Below, one piece after another: positions 8,664-16,813 of a DNA stretch of 56,796 nt (position 1 is the first letter of the stretch; every line of letters starts with the position of its first letter). Under the pieces are notes generated by a model. It saw only the letters and a program-made list of their open reading frames with translations, made no database searches and was not told the origin of the DNA. Made by a program: the position numbers and the translations under genes. Source of the stretch: Polaromonas sp. YR568 (GTDB lineage: Bacteria; Pseudomonadota; Gammaproteobacteria; Burkholderiales; Burkholderiaceae_C); NCBI GenBank assembly GCA_945878995.1, contig CAMCUN010000019.1:1-56796 (forward strand). Direction: 5' to 3'.

Positions 8664-9649
8664 TCGAGCGGCTGTACAGCCGGCCGCAAGGCTTTAACTT
8701 GTTTCAGGCCATCAGCCTGTTGGAGCGACACGCACCCGAACGCACCGCGCTCGGAACCGGGGTGGGCCACGATGAAGCTGTTTTGCTGCGCGGCAAGATC
8801 TCACTGGCTTTCGCACCCAGCGATGTGGTCAGCATTGAGCCCACGGCCACAGCCCGGGGCCGCAGCACCCTGACCTCAGCGGCCATGAGCTTGGCCGGTG
8901 CCAACGGGCCACTGCCCCTGCCATTCACAGAAATGCTGCTGCAGCGCCGCCCCGGGCAAGACCGCTCGGCGCTGGATTTTCTAGATATTTTTCACAACCG
9001 TTGGCTGGCGTTTTTGTACCGCAGCCGCAAAAAACACTACATCGGCCTGAACTGGAGCGCCAGCCAACAAGACAGCCCCTTGGCGCGAACCATAGACGCG
9101 CTCAGCGGCTTGGGTCGTGCCGAAGGCGCGCGCGGCCCGGCCGGTGAAATCGCCCGTCTTCAGTATGCCGGGCTGCAAAACGCCGCTCCTCGCTCCATGC
9201 TCAACATGCTGACGCTTTTGTCCGACCGACTGCGCCTGCGGCTTGAGGGGCGGCAATTTGTGGGGGGGTGGCAGGCACTGGACTTGGCCGACCAACCGCC
9301 TTTGGGTCTGGCGATTTTGGGTGACCAAGCCGTGCTCGGACGCCGAGCCTGGGACGCCGCTGCGGGCATAGAGATCACCGCACTTGACGTGCCCATGGGC
9401 CGTTTGCACAGCCTGCTGCCTGGTGGGCAAGACCATGCGCTCATGGGCTGGTTGCTGCGCCGCCACGCCCAGTCCGAACTGCAAGTGCGCTTGGTGTTGC
9501 AGCCCGAGCCGCAAACGCCGGCCAGTCTGCCCGGCCTGGGAAAAGCCCGTCTGGGTTGGACCAGTTGGCTGGCGCCCCATGCCGACAAACAAACCCCTGC
9601 CAACTTGCAGCCCATTTCAACGCGGCTGACGCCCACGGCGTGCGGCTGA
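8627..9649 (+). CDS. tssG: T6SS baseplate subunit TssG
   Basis: TssG (VasB/ImpH family) is the gp53-like wedge partner of TssF. The 340-residue product shows the family features: FNLFQAISLLER at about 24-35, ANGPLPLPFTEMLLQR at about 90-105, LDFLDIFHNRWLAFLYRSRKK at about 116-136, and a C-terminal half with SMLNMLTLLSDRL and VPMGRLHSLLPGG. It overlaps the 3' end of tssF by 37 bp in another frame, so translation of the two is probably coupled. tssH follows after 16 bp. Confidence 0.95.
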   Translation: MGAHVRPPALALIERLYSRPQGFNLFQAISLLERHAPERTALGTGVGHDEAVLLRGKISLAFAPSDVVSIEPTATARGRSTLTSAAMSLAGANGPLPLPFTEMLLQRRPGQDRSALDFLDIFHNRWLAFLYRSRKKHYIGLNWSASQQDSPLARTIDALSGLGRAEGARGPAGEIARLQYAGLQNAAPRSMLNMLTLLSDRLRLRLEGRQFVGGWQALDLADQPPLGLAILGDQAVLGRRAWDAAAGIEITALDVPMGRLHSLLPGGQDHALMGWLLRRHAQSELQVRLVLQPEPQTPASLPGLGKARLGWTSWLAPHADKQTPANLQPISTRLTPTACG

Positions 9650-9665
9650 CTGAGCAAAGAAAAAA

Positions 9666-12368
9666 ATGGAAATCGACATTCGCACCCTGCTGGGCAAGCT
9701 CAACCCCGAATGCAAGCTGGCCATGAAGCAAGCGGCCGAACTGTGCGGCCGGCAGACCCATTTCCATGTGGACATCGAGCATTTGCTGCTGCATTTGGTG
9801 GATGACCGTTCGCCTGACATCGCCTTGATCCTGCCGCAGTTCGGCGTAGACGCGGGCCAGGTGGCTTCTCAGCTGCAGCAAAGCCTGGACCGCTTCAAGC
9901 GCGGCAATGGCCGCACGCCAGCCATGTCGCCGCATTTCGCGCCCTGGTTTCAAGAGGCTTGGCTGCTCAGCTCCATGTTATTGGGCGAGCAACAGGTGCG
10001 CTCGGGCACGCTGCTTTTGGCCTTGTTGGAAGTCGACAGCCTGCGTGGCCTGCTGCTGGAGACCGCGCCAGCCTTGCTGGAGATTCCCCGCAAAACCCTG
10101 CGCGACCAACTGCCTGCCTTGCTGGCTCAATCGGCCGAAGACGCCGGTGGCGCCAACCGTGCGGCAGTGGGACAAGCGGGCCCTGAAGAAGGTGCTGCGC
10201 CTTTCAAAATGCCATCGTTGCGCCAAGGCGGCTCAGCCACGCCGTCGCTGGATCAGTTCACCACCGACATCACGGCCCAAGCCCGCGAGGGCAAGATGGA
10301 CCCGATTCGTGGGCGTGACAACGAAATCCGCCAAATCATCGACGTGTTGTTGCGCCGGCGCCAGAACAACCCCATCTTGACCGGCGAGGCGGGCGTGGGC
10401 AAAACGGCGGTGGTCGAAGGCTTTGCCCAACGCGTGGTGCGCGGCGAGGTGCCACCGGCCCTGAAAGACGTGTCGGTGCGCTCGCTGGACCTGGCCTTGC
10501 TGCAAGCCGGTGCGGGCGTCAAGGGCGAATTTGAAAATCGGCTCAAGTCGGTGATCGCCGAGGTCAAGTCTTCGGCCACGCCGGTGATTTTGTTCATTGA
10601 CGAAGCCCACCAGCTCATTGGTGCCGGTGGCACCGAAGGCCAAGGCGACGCCGCCAATTTGCTCAAACCCGCCCTGGCCAGGGGCGAGCTGCGAACCATC
10701 GCTGCCACCACCTGGGCCGAATACAAAAAATACGTGGAACGCGACCCGGCCTTGGCCAGGCGCTTCCAAGTGGTGAAGATTGACGAGCCTGCCCCCGACG
10801 TGGCCATTGAGATGTTGCGCGGCATGGTCGCTATCTTGGAAAAACACCACGGCATTGAAATCTTGGACGAAGCCGTGTGCGATGCCGTCAAACTGTCTCA
10901 GCGCTACATCACTGGCCGCCAACTGCCCGACAAAGCCATCAGTGTGTTGGACACCGCTTGTGCCCGAGTGGCCGTGGGCCAAAGCGGCCTGCCCGAAGGC
11001 GTGGAGTCTTTGCAGCGCCAACAAGGAAACACCGAAAGCCGCTTGCGCGTGCTGCGCCACGAGTTGGCCACCGGCATTGACCGCGCCGAAGCGATTGCCA
11101 AAGCCGAACTGACGCTGCAAGACGTGCAAACCCGCTTGGCCACCTTGCAGGCCAAGTTGGCCCGCGAAAAAGAAGCGGTGGCCGAAATCGTTGCGCTGCG
11201 CCGCCGCATTGCCAACGGCACCGCCACAGTGAGTGATGACGACGACGAGCAAGACCCGCAACTCGTGGCCATGCAATTGCAGCGCCTCAACAAGGGCTTA
11301 GAGGCCTTGCAAGAGGACGATCCCCTGGTCACCGTGTGTGTGGACTCGGGCACGGTGGCCTCGGTCATCTCCGACTGGACCGGCATTCCCGTGGGCAAGA
11401 TGATGGCCGACGAGCTGCACACCGTGCTGCATTTGCAAGACCGCATGGCTGAGCGGCTGGTGGGTCAGCCCCAAGCGCTGGATGCGATTGCCAGACGCGT
11501 GCGCACTTTCCGAGCTGATCTGGACGATCCCGGCAAACCCGTGGGTGTGTTCATGTTGGTCGGCCCCAGCGGCGTGGGTAAAACCGAGACCGCCATTGCC
11601 TTGGCCGATCTGCTGTATGGCGGCGAGCGCAACATGGTCACGGTCAACATGTCTGAGTTCCAAGAGGCGCACTCCGTCTCCAGCCTCAAGGGCGCGCCGC
11701 CAGGCTACGTGGGTTACGGGCGCGGCGGTGTGCTGACCGAAGCCGTGCGCCGCCGCCCTTACAGCGTGGTGCTGCTCGACGAAATGGAAAAAGCCCATCC
11801 AGATGTGCTGGAGCTGTTTTTCCAGGTCTTTGACAAAGGCGTCATGGACGACGGCGAAGGCGTGCAAATTGATTTTAAAAACACCCTGATTTTGCTCACC
11901 TCCAATGCCGCGCAAGACGTCATCACCGATGCTTGCGCTGAGGGTCGCCGCCCCTCCTCAGAAGAGCTGGTGGAGCGACTTCGTCCCGCCCTCCTCAAGC
12001 AATTTAGCCCGGCGTTTTTAGGCCGCTTGGTGCTGGTGCCGTATTACCCGCTGGGCGATGCGCAGATCATGGGCATCGTCAAGCTCAAGCTGGGCCGACT
12101 GGCCGAGCGCATCAGTGTGAACCATGGCGCTCATTTCACTTTTGACGATGCGGTGGTTCGGACCATCACCGAGCGCTGCACGGAAGTAGACAGCGGCGCG
12201 CGCAATGTGGACTACATCCTGACGCAATCGGTCTTGCCTGAGCTGTCCAGCCTTGTGCTCGAGCGCATGGCTTTGGACTTGCCATTCAGTGCCATTCGCA
12301 TGGTTCTGGACGCCAGGGGGCGTTTTGCCTACAACTTCAGCGCGGACAACCGGGGCGCCAGCGCATGA
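9666..12368 (+). CDS. clpV: T6SS sheath-recycling AAA+ ATPase ClpV (TssH)
   Basis: ClpV disassembles contracted TssBC sheath so that the machine can be reused. The 900-residue protein has an N-terminal Clp repeat domain, a first AAA+ module with Walker A GEAGVGKT at residues 240-247 and Walker B FIDEAH, a coiled middle domain (about 470-560), and a second module with Walker A GPSGVGKT at about 633-640 and Walker B LLDEMEKAH. The length (about 880-920 typical) and its place inside the tss operon separate it from housekeeping ClpB. Its last 4 bases overlap the vgrG start. Confidence 0.96.
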   Translation: MEIDIRTLLGKLNPECKLAMKQAAELCGRQTHFHVDIEHLLLHLVDDRSPDIALILPQFGVDAGQVASQLQQSLDRFKRGNGRTPAMSPHFAPWFQEAWLLSSMLLGEQQVRSGTLLLALLEVDSLRGLLLETAPALLEIPRKTLRDQLPALLAQSAEDAGGANRAAVGQAGPEEGAAPFKMPSLRQGGSATPSLDQFTTDITAQAREGKMDPIRGRDNEIRQIIDVLLRRRQNNPILTGEAGVGKTAVVEGFAQRVVRGEVPPALKDVSVRSLDLALLQAGAGVKGEFENRLKSVIAEVKSSATPVILFIDEAHQLIGAGGTEGQGDAANLLKPALARGELRTIAATTWAEYKKYVERDPALARRFQVVKIDEPAPDVAIEMLRGMVAILEKHHGIEILDEAVCDAVKLSQRYITGRQLPDKAISVLDTACARVAVGQSGLPEGVESLQRQQGNTESRLRVLRHELATGIDRAEAIAKAELTLQDVQTRLATLQAKLAREKEAVAEIVALRRRIANGTATVSDDDDEQDPQLVAMQLQRLNKGLEALQEDDPLVTVCVDSGTVASVISDWTGIPVGKMMADELHTVLHLQDRMAERLVGQPQALDAIARRVRTFRADLDDPGKPVGVFMLVGPSGVGKTETAIALADLLYGGERNMVTVNMSEFQEAHSVSSLKGAPPGYVGYGRGGVLTEAVRRRPYSVVLLDEMEKAHPDVLELFFQVFDKGVMDDGEGVQIDFKNTLILLTSNAAQDVITDACAEGRRPSSEELVERLRPALLKQFSPAFLGRLVLVPYYPLGDAQIMGIVKLKLGRLAERISVNHGAHFTFDDAVVRTITERCTEVDSGARNVDYILTQSVLPELSSLVLERMALDLPFSAIRMVLDARGRFAYNFSADNRGASA

Positions 12369-14380
12369 CAGCCGGTTTCGCCCAGACCAACACTTTTTTA
12401 AAGGTCAGCACCCCTTTTGGGTCTGACGAGTTGGTGCTGGACGCGATGGAAGCCACCGAGGGCATCTCGGAAATGTTCAAGCTCACGCTGCACATGCGCA
12501 GCATGAGCAGCGACTTGGACGCCACCAAAATCATCGGCAATGCTGTGACCGTCACTCTGGAAATTCCCGACGGCCCTAAGCGCTATTTCAATGGCATTGC
12601 CACGCGCTTTATTCAAAGTGGCGGAGAAGACGGCCTGGCGCATTACTCCGCCGAAGTCGTGCCCAAGCTCTGGCTGCTCACGCTCAGCAGCGACCGCGCC
12701 ATCTACCAAACTAAATCCATTCCGGACATCATCAAGGCGGTGCTGGGCGACTTTGCCATCACTTTCGAGGCCAAGTTGACAGGCACGTACACCGCAGTCG
12801 ACTACTGCGTACAGCACGACGAGACCGCTTTTGCTTTCATCTCGCGCTTGATGGAGAGTGCGGGCATTTTTTATTTCTTCACTTTCAAAGACGGCTCCCA
12901 CACGATGGTGCTGGCCGATGCATCCACCGCTCATGTGGCTTGCGACGATGCGGCCACCGTGCGTTTTTTCCCCGAGACTGGCACCAACCACATGATTGAC
13001 ACCATTGCGTCATTCGAGTTGGAAAACCGACTGGTCACGCAAAAACACAGCCAGGGCGATTACGACCCCAGCAAACCCAGCACCGCGCTGGACGCCAGCG
13101 CCAGTGGCACGCTGGGCAAGGGTGAGTTGTTGGATTGGCCGGGCAAGCACGACACCGTAGACGCAGGCAAAGCGCTGGCCAAGTTGCGCGTAGAAGCGAG
13201 CCAATTGCAAGCCCAAGAGTTGCGCGGCAACGGCTATGTCTACCCCTTTGCTGCCGGCACCAAGTTCACGCTCTCAGGGCATTTCCGCACCAGCCTGAAC
13301 ACTTCGCATGTGCTGCGCCGCGTTCACCACATGGCCCGCAACGACCTGTACCGCAACCGCTTTGAAGCTTTTGTGGCCACGGTGCCATTTCGCCCGCAGC
13401 GCCTGACACCCTTGCCGCGGGTGGCCGGCAGCCAGACGGCCTTGGTGGTGGGGCCGGCGAACGAAGAAATTTGGACCGACAAGGACGGCCGGGTCAAGGT
13501 GCAGTTTTTTTGGGACCGCCTGGGTGTGAAAGACGAAAAAAGCTCGTGCTGGGTGCGCGTGTCGCAAAGCGCCGCAGGCAAAAGCTTTGGCACGCTCTTT
13601 ATGCCCCGGGTGGGACAAGAAGTGGTGATCAGCTACATCGACGCCGACCCTGACCGTCCCCTGATCACCGGCTCTGTTTACAACGGCGAAAACGCCACGC
13701 CTGTGACGCTGCCCACCAATCAAACGCAAAGCGTCATCAAAACCCGCTCCTCACCCAAAGGCACGGCGGGCAACGAAATTCGCTTAGAAGACAAAAAAGA
13801 CGCCGAAGAGTTCTACCTCCACGCCCAAAAAGACATGAAGGTGGACATTGAAAACGCCTTGACCACCACCCTCACCAAAGGCGCAGAAATTCACACCCTG
13901 ACCGAAGGGGACCGCACGGTGGACGTGCAAAAGGGCAAGGAAATCCACAAGGTCAAAGGCACCCGTGCGCTGACCATCACCGGCGACGAAACGCATGACA
14001 ACGAGGGCGACTTCAAGCACACCGTCAAGGGCGACTTCACGCTCAAGGTCACTGGGGACTTGCTGCTGGACATCACAGGCGGCATCACCATCAAATCGGC
14101 CAAAACCGTGTTGCTGGACGCCGGCACCACCTTAGACGCCAAGGCGGGCACCGCCCTGAGCAACCAAGCCGGCACGGCGCTGACCAACAAAGCCGGCACC
14201 GCCTTGACCAACCAAGCGGGCACAGCGCTGACCAACAAGGCCTCACTCGGTTTGGTCAATGAAGCGGGCACCACCTTGGACAACAAGGGCGCCATGATCA
14301 CGCACAAGGCCTCGGCCATGCAAACCGTGGACGGCGGCGGCATGCTGACGGTCAAGGGCGGCCTGGTCAAGATCAACTGA
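12365..14380 (+). CDS. vgrG: T6SS spike protein VgrG (TssI)
   Basis: VgrG trimers tip the Hcp tube and carry effectors. The 671-residue product has the gp27-like N-terminal domain (LVLDAMEATEGISEMFKLTL), the FISRLMESAGIFYFF segment at about 157-171, and the gp5-like OB fold (TDKDGRVKVQFFWDR, CWVRVSQSAAGKSFG, MPRVGQEVVISYIDADPDRP). The DUF2345-like beta-helical needle follows. The C-terminus (residues 586-641) is a run of octapeptide repeats and ends at IN with no toxin domain, so effectors are probably bound non-covalently. Downstream genes encode a MORN-like protein and a PAAR-like tip. Confidence 0.96.
   Translation: MTAGFAQTNTFLKVSTPFGSDELVLDAMEATEGISEMFKLTLHMRSMSSDLDATKIIGNAVTVTLEIPDGPKRYFNGIATRFIQSGGEDGLAHYSAEVVPKLWLLTLSSDRAIYQTKSIPDIIKAVLGDFAITFEAKLTGTYTAVDYCVQHDETAFAFISRLMESAGIFYFFTFKDGSHTMVLADASTAHVACDDAATVRFFPETGTNHMIDTIASFELENRLVTQKHSQGDYDPSKPSTALDASASGTLGKGELLDWPGKHDTVDAGKALAKLRVEASQLQAQELRGNGYVYPFAAGTKFTLSGHFRTSLNTSHVLRRVHHMARNDLYRNRFEAFVATVPFRPQRLTPLPRVAGSQTALVVGPANEEIWTDKDGRVKVQFFWDRLGVKDEKSSCWVRVSQSAAGKSFGTLFMPRVGQEVVISYIDADPDRPLITGSVYNGENATPVTLPTNQTQSVIKTRSSPKGTAGNEIRLEDKKDAEEFYLHAQKDMKVDIENALTTTLTKGAEIHTLTEGDRTVDVQKGKEIHKVKGTRALTITGDETHDNEGDFKHTVKGDFTLKVTGDLLLDITGGITIKSAKTVLLDAGTTLDAKAGTALSNQAGTALTNKAGTALTNQAGTALTNKASLGLVNEAGTTLDNKGAMITHKASAMQTVDGGGMLTVKGGLVKIN
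14120..14287 (+). repeat. Seven octapeptide repeats (AGTALTNK type) in VgrG
   Basis: Seven consecutive 24-bp units encode variants of A-G-T-A-L-T-N-K/Q (AGTTLDAK, AGTALSNQ, AGTALTNK, AGTALTNQ, AGTALTNK, ASLGLVNE, AGTTLDNK). Octad repeats of this kind extend the VgrG triple-stranded beta-helix needle. The near identity of units three to five at DNA level suggests recent slippage or expansion. Confidence 0.85.
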
Positions 14381-14399
14381 GCTCGACCCCTAAGCACAC

Positions 14400-15155
14400 A
14401 TGGCCACCGACTTCACCACTTTGAGCCACCTCGATCAAGATCGGGGCTTGCACGATGGCTTCACGCCCGTGCAAAGTTTGGCCCCCGAGCGGCTGGACGA
14501 GCGCGACGACAAGGGCCGCCTGGTGGGTCGCACCTGGCTGCGCCAGGGAGTGCTGCACGGTCGCATGGAGCGCTTTTGGCCCAACGGCCAAACGCAGCTC
14601 AGTGCCAACTATGACGCAGGCCAACTTGACGGCCTGATGTACCAATTTGACGACCAAGGCGAGCCGCTGCAAGTGGCCGCTTATGTGCAAGGTCGTCAGC
14701 ATGGCCTGACCCGGGTGTTTGTGCAGGGCCGCTGTGTGTCTGAGCAAACCTTTGTGGACGGCGTGGTCCACGGACCTGCTGTGACCTATGGCAGCGCCGG
14801 CCAGCCCAGCACCAAAATGCGTTTTGTCAAAGGCCAAATTGACGGTCCGGCCAGCTTTTTCCACGAAGGCCGTGTGGTGCGCCAAGCCAATTACCAAGCC
14901 GGCTTGCTCGAAGGCGAAGTCAGCGACTTTGACCGCGACGGCGGGCTGATTCAAGTGGCCCAGTACCGCGCCAATGTGCTGGAAGGGCCGCTGCGCCGTT
15001 ACTGGCCGGGAGGCGCTTTGATGGAAGAAGTCACCTACGTCAAAGGCGTGCCCGTGGGTCCCCCCCTGCGCTTGGACGCCGAGGGTCGTCAGATTGACAA
15101 CAACGAAGCCCAGCCTGGCCTGCTGGCCCGGCTTGAAAAACTGGTGCGGGGCTGA
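14400..15155 (+). CDS. MORN-repeat/YwqK-like protein in the vgrG cargo module
   Basis: The 251-residue protein has no signal peptide. It is built from about seven short repeats of the MORN/YwqK type: HGRMERFWPNGQ, DGLMYQFDDQG, HGLTRVFVQG, HGPAVTYGSAG, DGPASFFHEG, EGEVSDFDRDG, EGPLRRYWPGG. Proteins of this fold are often annotated as antitoxin-like, but the fold alone gives no activity. It lies between vgrG and the PAAR-like gene, the usual place for T6SS adaptors, effectors or immunity proteins. I see no catalytic toxin motif, so adaptor or immunity is as likely as effector. The start 19 bp after vgrG is well placed. Confidence 0.8.
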   Translation: MATDFTTLSHLDQDRGLHDGFTPVQSLAPERLDERDDKGRLVGRTWLRQGVLHGRMERFWPNGQTQLSANYDAGQLDGLMYQFDDQGEPLQVAAYVQGRQHGLTRVFVQGRCVSEQTFVDGVVHGPAVTYGSAGQPSTKMRFVKGQIDGPASFFHEGRVVRQANYQAGLLEGEVSDFDRDGGLIQVAQYRANVLEGPLRRYWPGGALMEEVTYVKGVPVGPPLRLDAEGRQIDNNEAQPGLLARLEKLVRG

Positions 15156-15159
15156 AGCG

Positions 15160-15549
15160 ATGGGCCAACAAGTTTGTACCGGCGCCATGACGCAATGCAC
15201 TTTTGGGGTGGCCCCGGGCTCACTCATGGTGATTCCCGTCAGCAGGGTCATGGCCGGTGGTCCGCCTGCGGCCAACATCATGGACAACAAGCCCATGGCC
15301 AATGTCATGCCCTTTGGCATGTGTCAGTCCATGGGCAACCCCATGGTGGCTGCCGCGACCGCTGCTGCCATGGGCGCTTTGGTGCCCATGCCCTGCATTC
15401 CTATGACCACGGCGCCGTGGGTTCCGGGCGCCCCCACGGTGTTGCTGGGCAACATGCCTGCGCTGAGCAACAGCTCCAAGCTGATGTGCATGTGGGGCGG
15501 CGTGATCTCCATCAACGTGCCGGGCCAGTTCACCGTGATGGTGCCTTGA
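15160..15549 (+). CDS. PAAR-like (DUF4150) T6SS spike-tip protein
   Basis: This 129-residue protein sharpens the VgrG spike. It has the DUF4150/PAAR-like layout: a Cys-containing start (MGQQVCTGAMTQCTFG), alternating Gly/Pro/Met-rich strands (GPPAANIMDNKPMANVMPFG), CQSMGNPMV, PCIPMTTAPWVPG and a C-terminal CMWGGVISINVPGQ. Several Cys residues could bind the tip metal. It starts 4 bp after the MORN-like gene and ends without an extra C-terminal domain, so any toxin cargo would have to be a separate protein. Confidence 0.9.
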   Translation: MGQQVCTGAMTQCTFGVAPGSLMVIPVSRVMAGGPPAANIMDNKPMANVMPFGMCQSMGNPMVAAATAAAMGALVPMPCIPMTTAPWVPGAPTVLLGNMPALSNSSKLMCMWGGVISINVPGQFTVMVP

Positions 15550-15584
15550 CCTGAGCTTTCAGAACCCACCTTACACGCCCCAAA

Positions 15585-15881
15585 ATGGATTACCGATTCA
15601 ACATGACCTCCCGCCTGATTGCGATTGCCGTGATCAGCTTTTTGCTGCTGCTGGGGCTGCTTTTTGCACTGGGCTTTCAGATCGGTCAGCAATGGGGCGC
15701 TGAAGAAGCCACCAACCAGCACAAAGCCGCCATGCAGCATGCTCAGCAGTTCAAATTGCCTGCCGTACCTGCCGTACCGACCCTCCCTGGTGTGGCTGTT
15801 CCTGCAGCGCCAGCCGTGCCAGCCTTGGCCCCGTCCGCTGCTTTCCCCCCGCCGGCTGTACCCACTGTCGCTCCCCGTTGA
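15585..15881 (+). CDS. Small single-pass membrane protein with Pro/Ala/Val tail
   Basis: This encodes 98 residues. One strong hydrophobic helix (IAIAVISFLLLLGLLFALGF, about residues 12-31) is followed by a short charged segment and a tail of about 45 residues made almost only of Pro, Ala and Val (PAVPAVPTLPGVAVPAAPAV). Such tails usually span the periplasm or contact peptidoglycan. The stop codon overlaps the ATG of the binding-protein gene, so it may be made together with that gene and the transporter-like proteins. I recognise no family. Confidence 0.7.
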   Translation: MDYRFNMTSRLIAIAVISFLLLLGLLFALGFQIGQQWGAEEATNQHKAAMQHAQQFKLPAVPAVPTLPGVAVPAAPAVPALAPSAAFPPPAVPTVAPR

Positions 15882-16813
15882 TGAGGCCCCGCTTGACCAC
15901 CTCCATGCACCAGATCGCCACCCAAGGTTGGCCACATTTGAGGCGCCTTGGCCTGCCGAAAGAGCGCTTGCTGGCCGCGCGCAGGGTTTGCTTGCTGGCC
16001 ATGCTGGGTGTGGTCTTGCCCTGTCTGCTGTTGGGGGCAGCGCCCGCAGTCCAAGCTGAGCCCGCTTTGTCGCTGTTGCCTGCAGACATGGCCCGCATCA
16101 AGCAGCGCGGCCAATTGGTCGTCGCCCTGGTGGGTGCTGATTCACCGCCCTTCTTTTACGAGCGCAATGGTGAACTGGTGGGTATCGAAGTGGATCTGGC
16201 CAAAAGCATTGCCCAGGAGCTCCAAGTCAAGATACGCTTTAACCGCGAGGCCAAGACTTTCAACGAAGTGATTGATTTGGTGGCACAGCGCCGGGCCGAC
16301 CTGGGCGTGAGCACCCTGTCACGCACCCTGGCACGCGCGCAGCGTGTGCATTTTTCACAGCCATACCTCACGCTCAATAACGCGCTGGTGCTCAACCGCG
16401 TGGCATTTGCCCGTTTGGCACCGAACCAGCGCTTGGAAGACACGGTGCGCCGCTACAGCGGCAGCTTGGGCGTGACTGCCGGCTCGTCTTACGCCGAATT
16501 CGCCAAGCGTGACTTTCCCTTGGCTCAAATCAAAGAGTACGCCAACTGGCCCGCTGTGGTGGCCGCCGTGCAACAAGGCGAGGTGATCGCCGGCTATGGA
16601 GGCGAGTTTGAGATCAAGAAACAGATCAAGAATGAGCCCGGCGCTGCCCTGACCTTGCGCACGGTCACGCTCAAGGACATAAAAGACACCTGGGGCATTG
16701 CGGTGGGCGTGACCGACCCCACCCTGCTGGCTTTTGTCAACCAAGTGCTGGACCAGCGCCGCGACAAGCTGGACATCCACAAACTGATGAACACCCTGCA
16801 AGCCAAGTTATGA
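15881..16813 (+). CDS. Periplasmic family-3 amino-acid-type solute-binding protein in the T6SS operon
   Basis: The 310-residue protein has a long N-terminal region with a hydrophobic export core (VCLLAMLGVVLPCLLLGAAP) and a likely signal-peptidase site after AVQA, near residue 60. The rest is a SBP_bac_3 fold: MARIKQRGQLVVALVGADSPPF, ELVGIEVDLAKSIAQEL, FNEVIDLVAQRRADLGVSTLS, RVHFSQPYL. The ligand is probably an amino acid or small acid. The ATG overlaps the preceding stop by one base and the TGA overlaps the next start (ATGA). No ABC permease or ATPase is nearby; instead two SDF transporter-like genes follow, which is unusual. Confidence 0.88.
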   Translation: MRPRLTTSMHQIATQGWPHLRRLGLPKERLLAARRVCLLAMLGVVLPCLLLGAAPAVQAEPALSLLPADMARIKQRGQLVVALVGADSPPFFYERNGELVGIEVDLAKSIAQELQVKIRFNREAKTFNEVIDLVAQRRADLGVSTLSRTLARAQRVHFSQPYLTLNNALVLNRVAFARLAPNQRLEDTVRRYSGSLGVTAGSSYAEFAKRDFPLAQIKEYANWPAVVAAVQQGEVIAGYGGEFEIKKQIKNEPGAALTLRTVTLKDIKDTWGIAVGVTDPTLLAFVNQVLDQRRDKLDIHKLMNTLQAKL

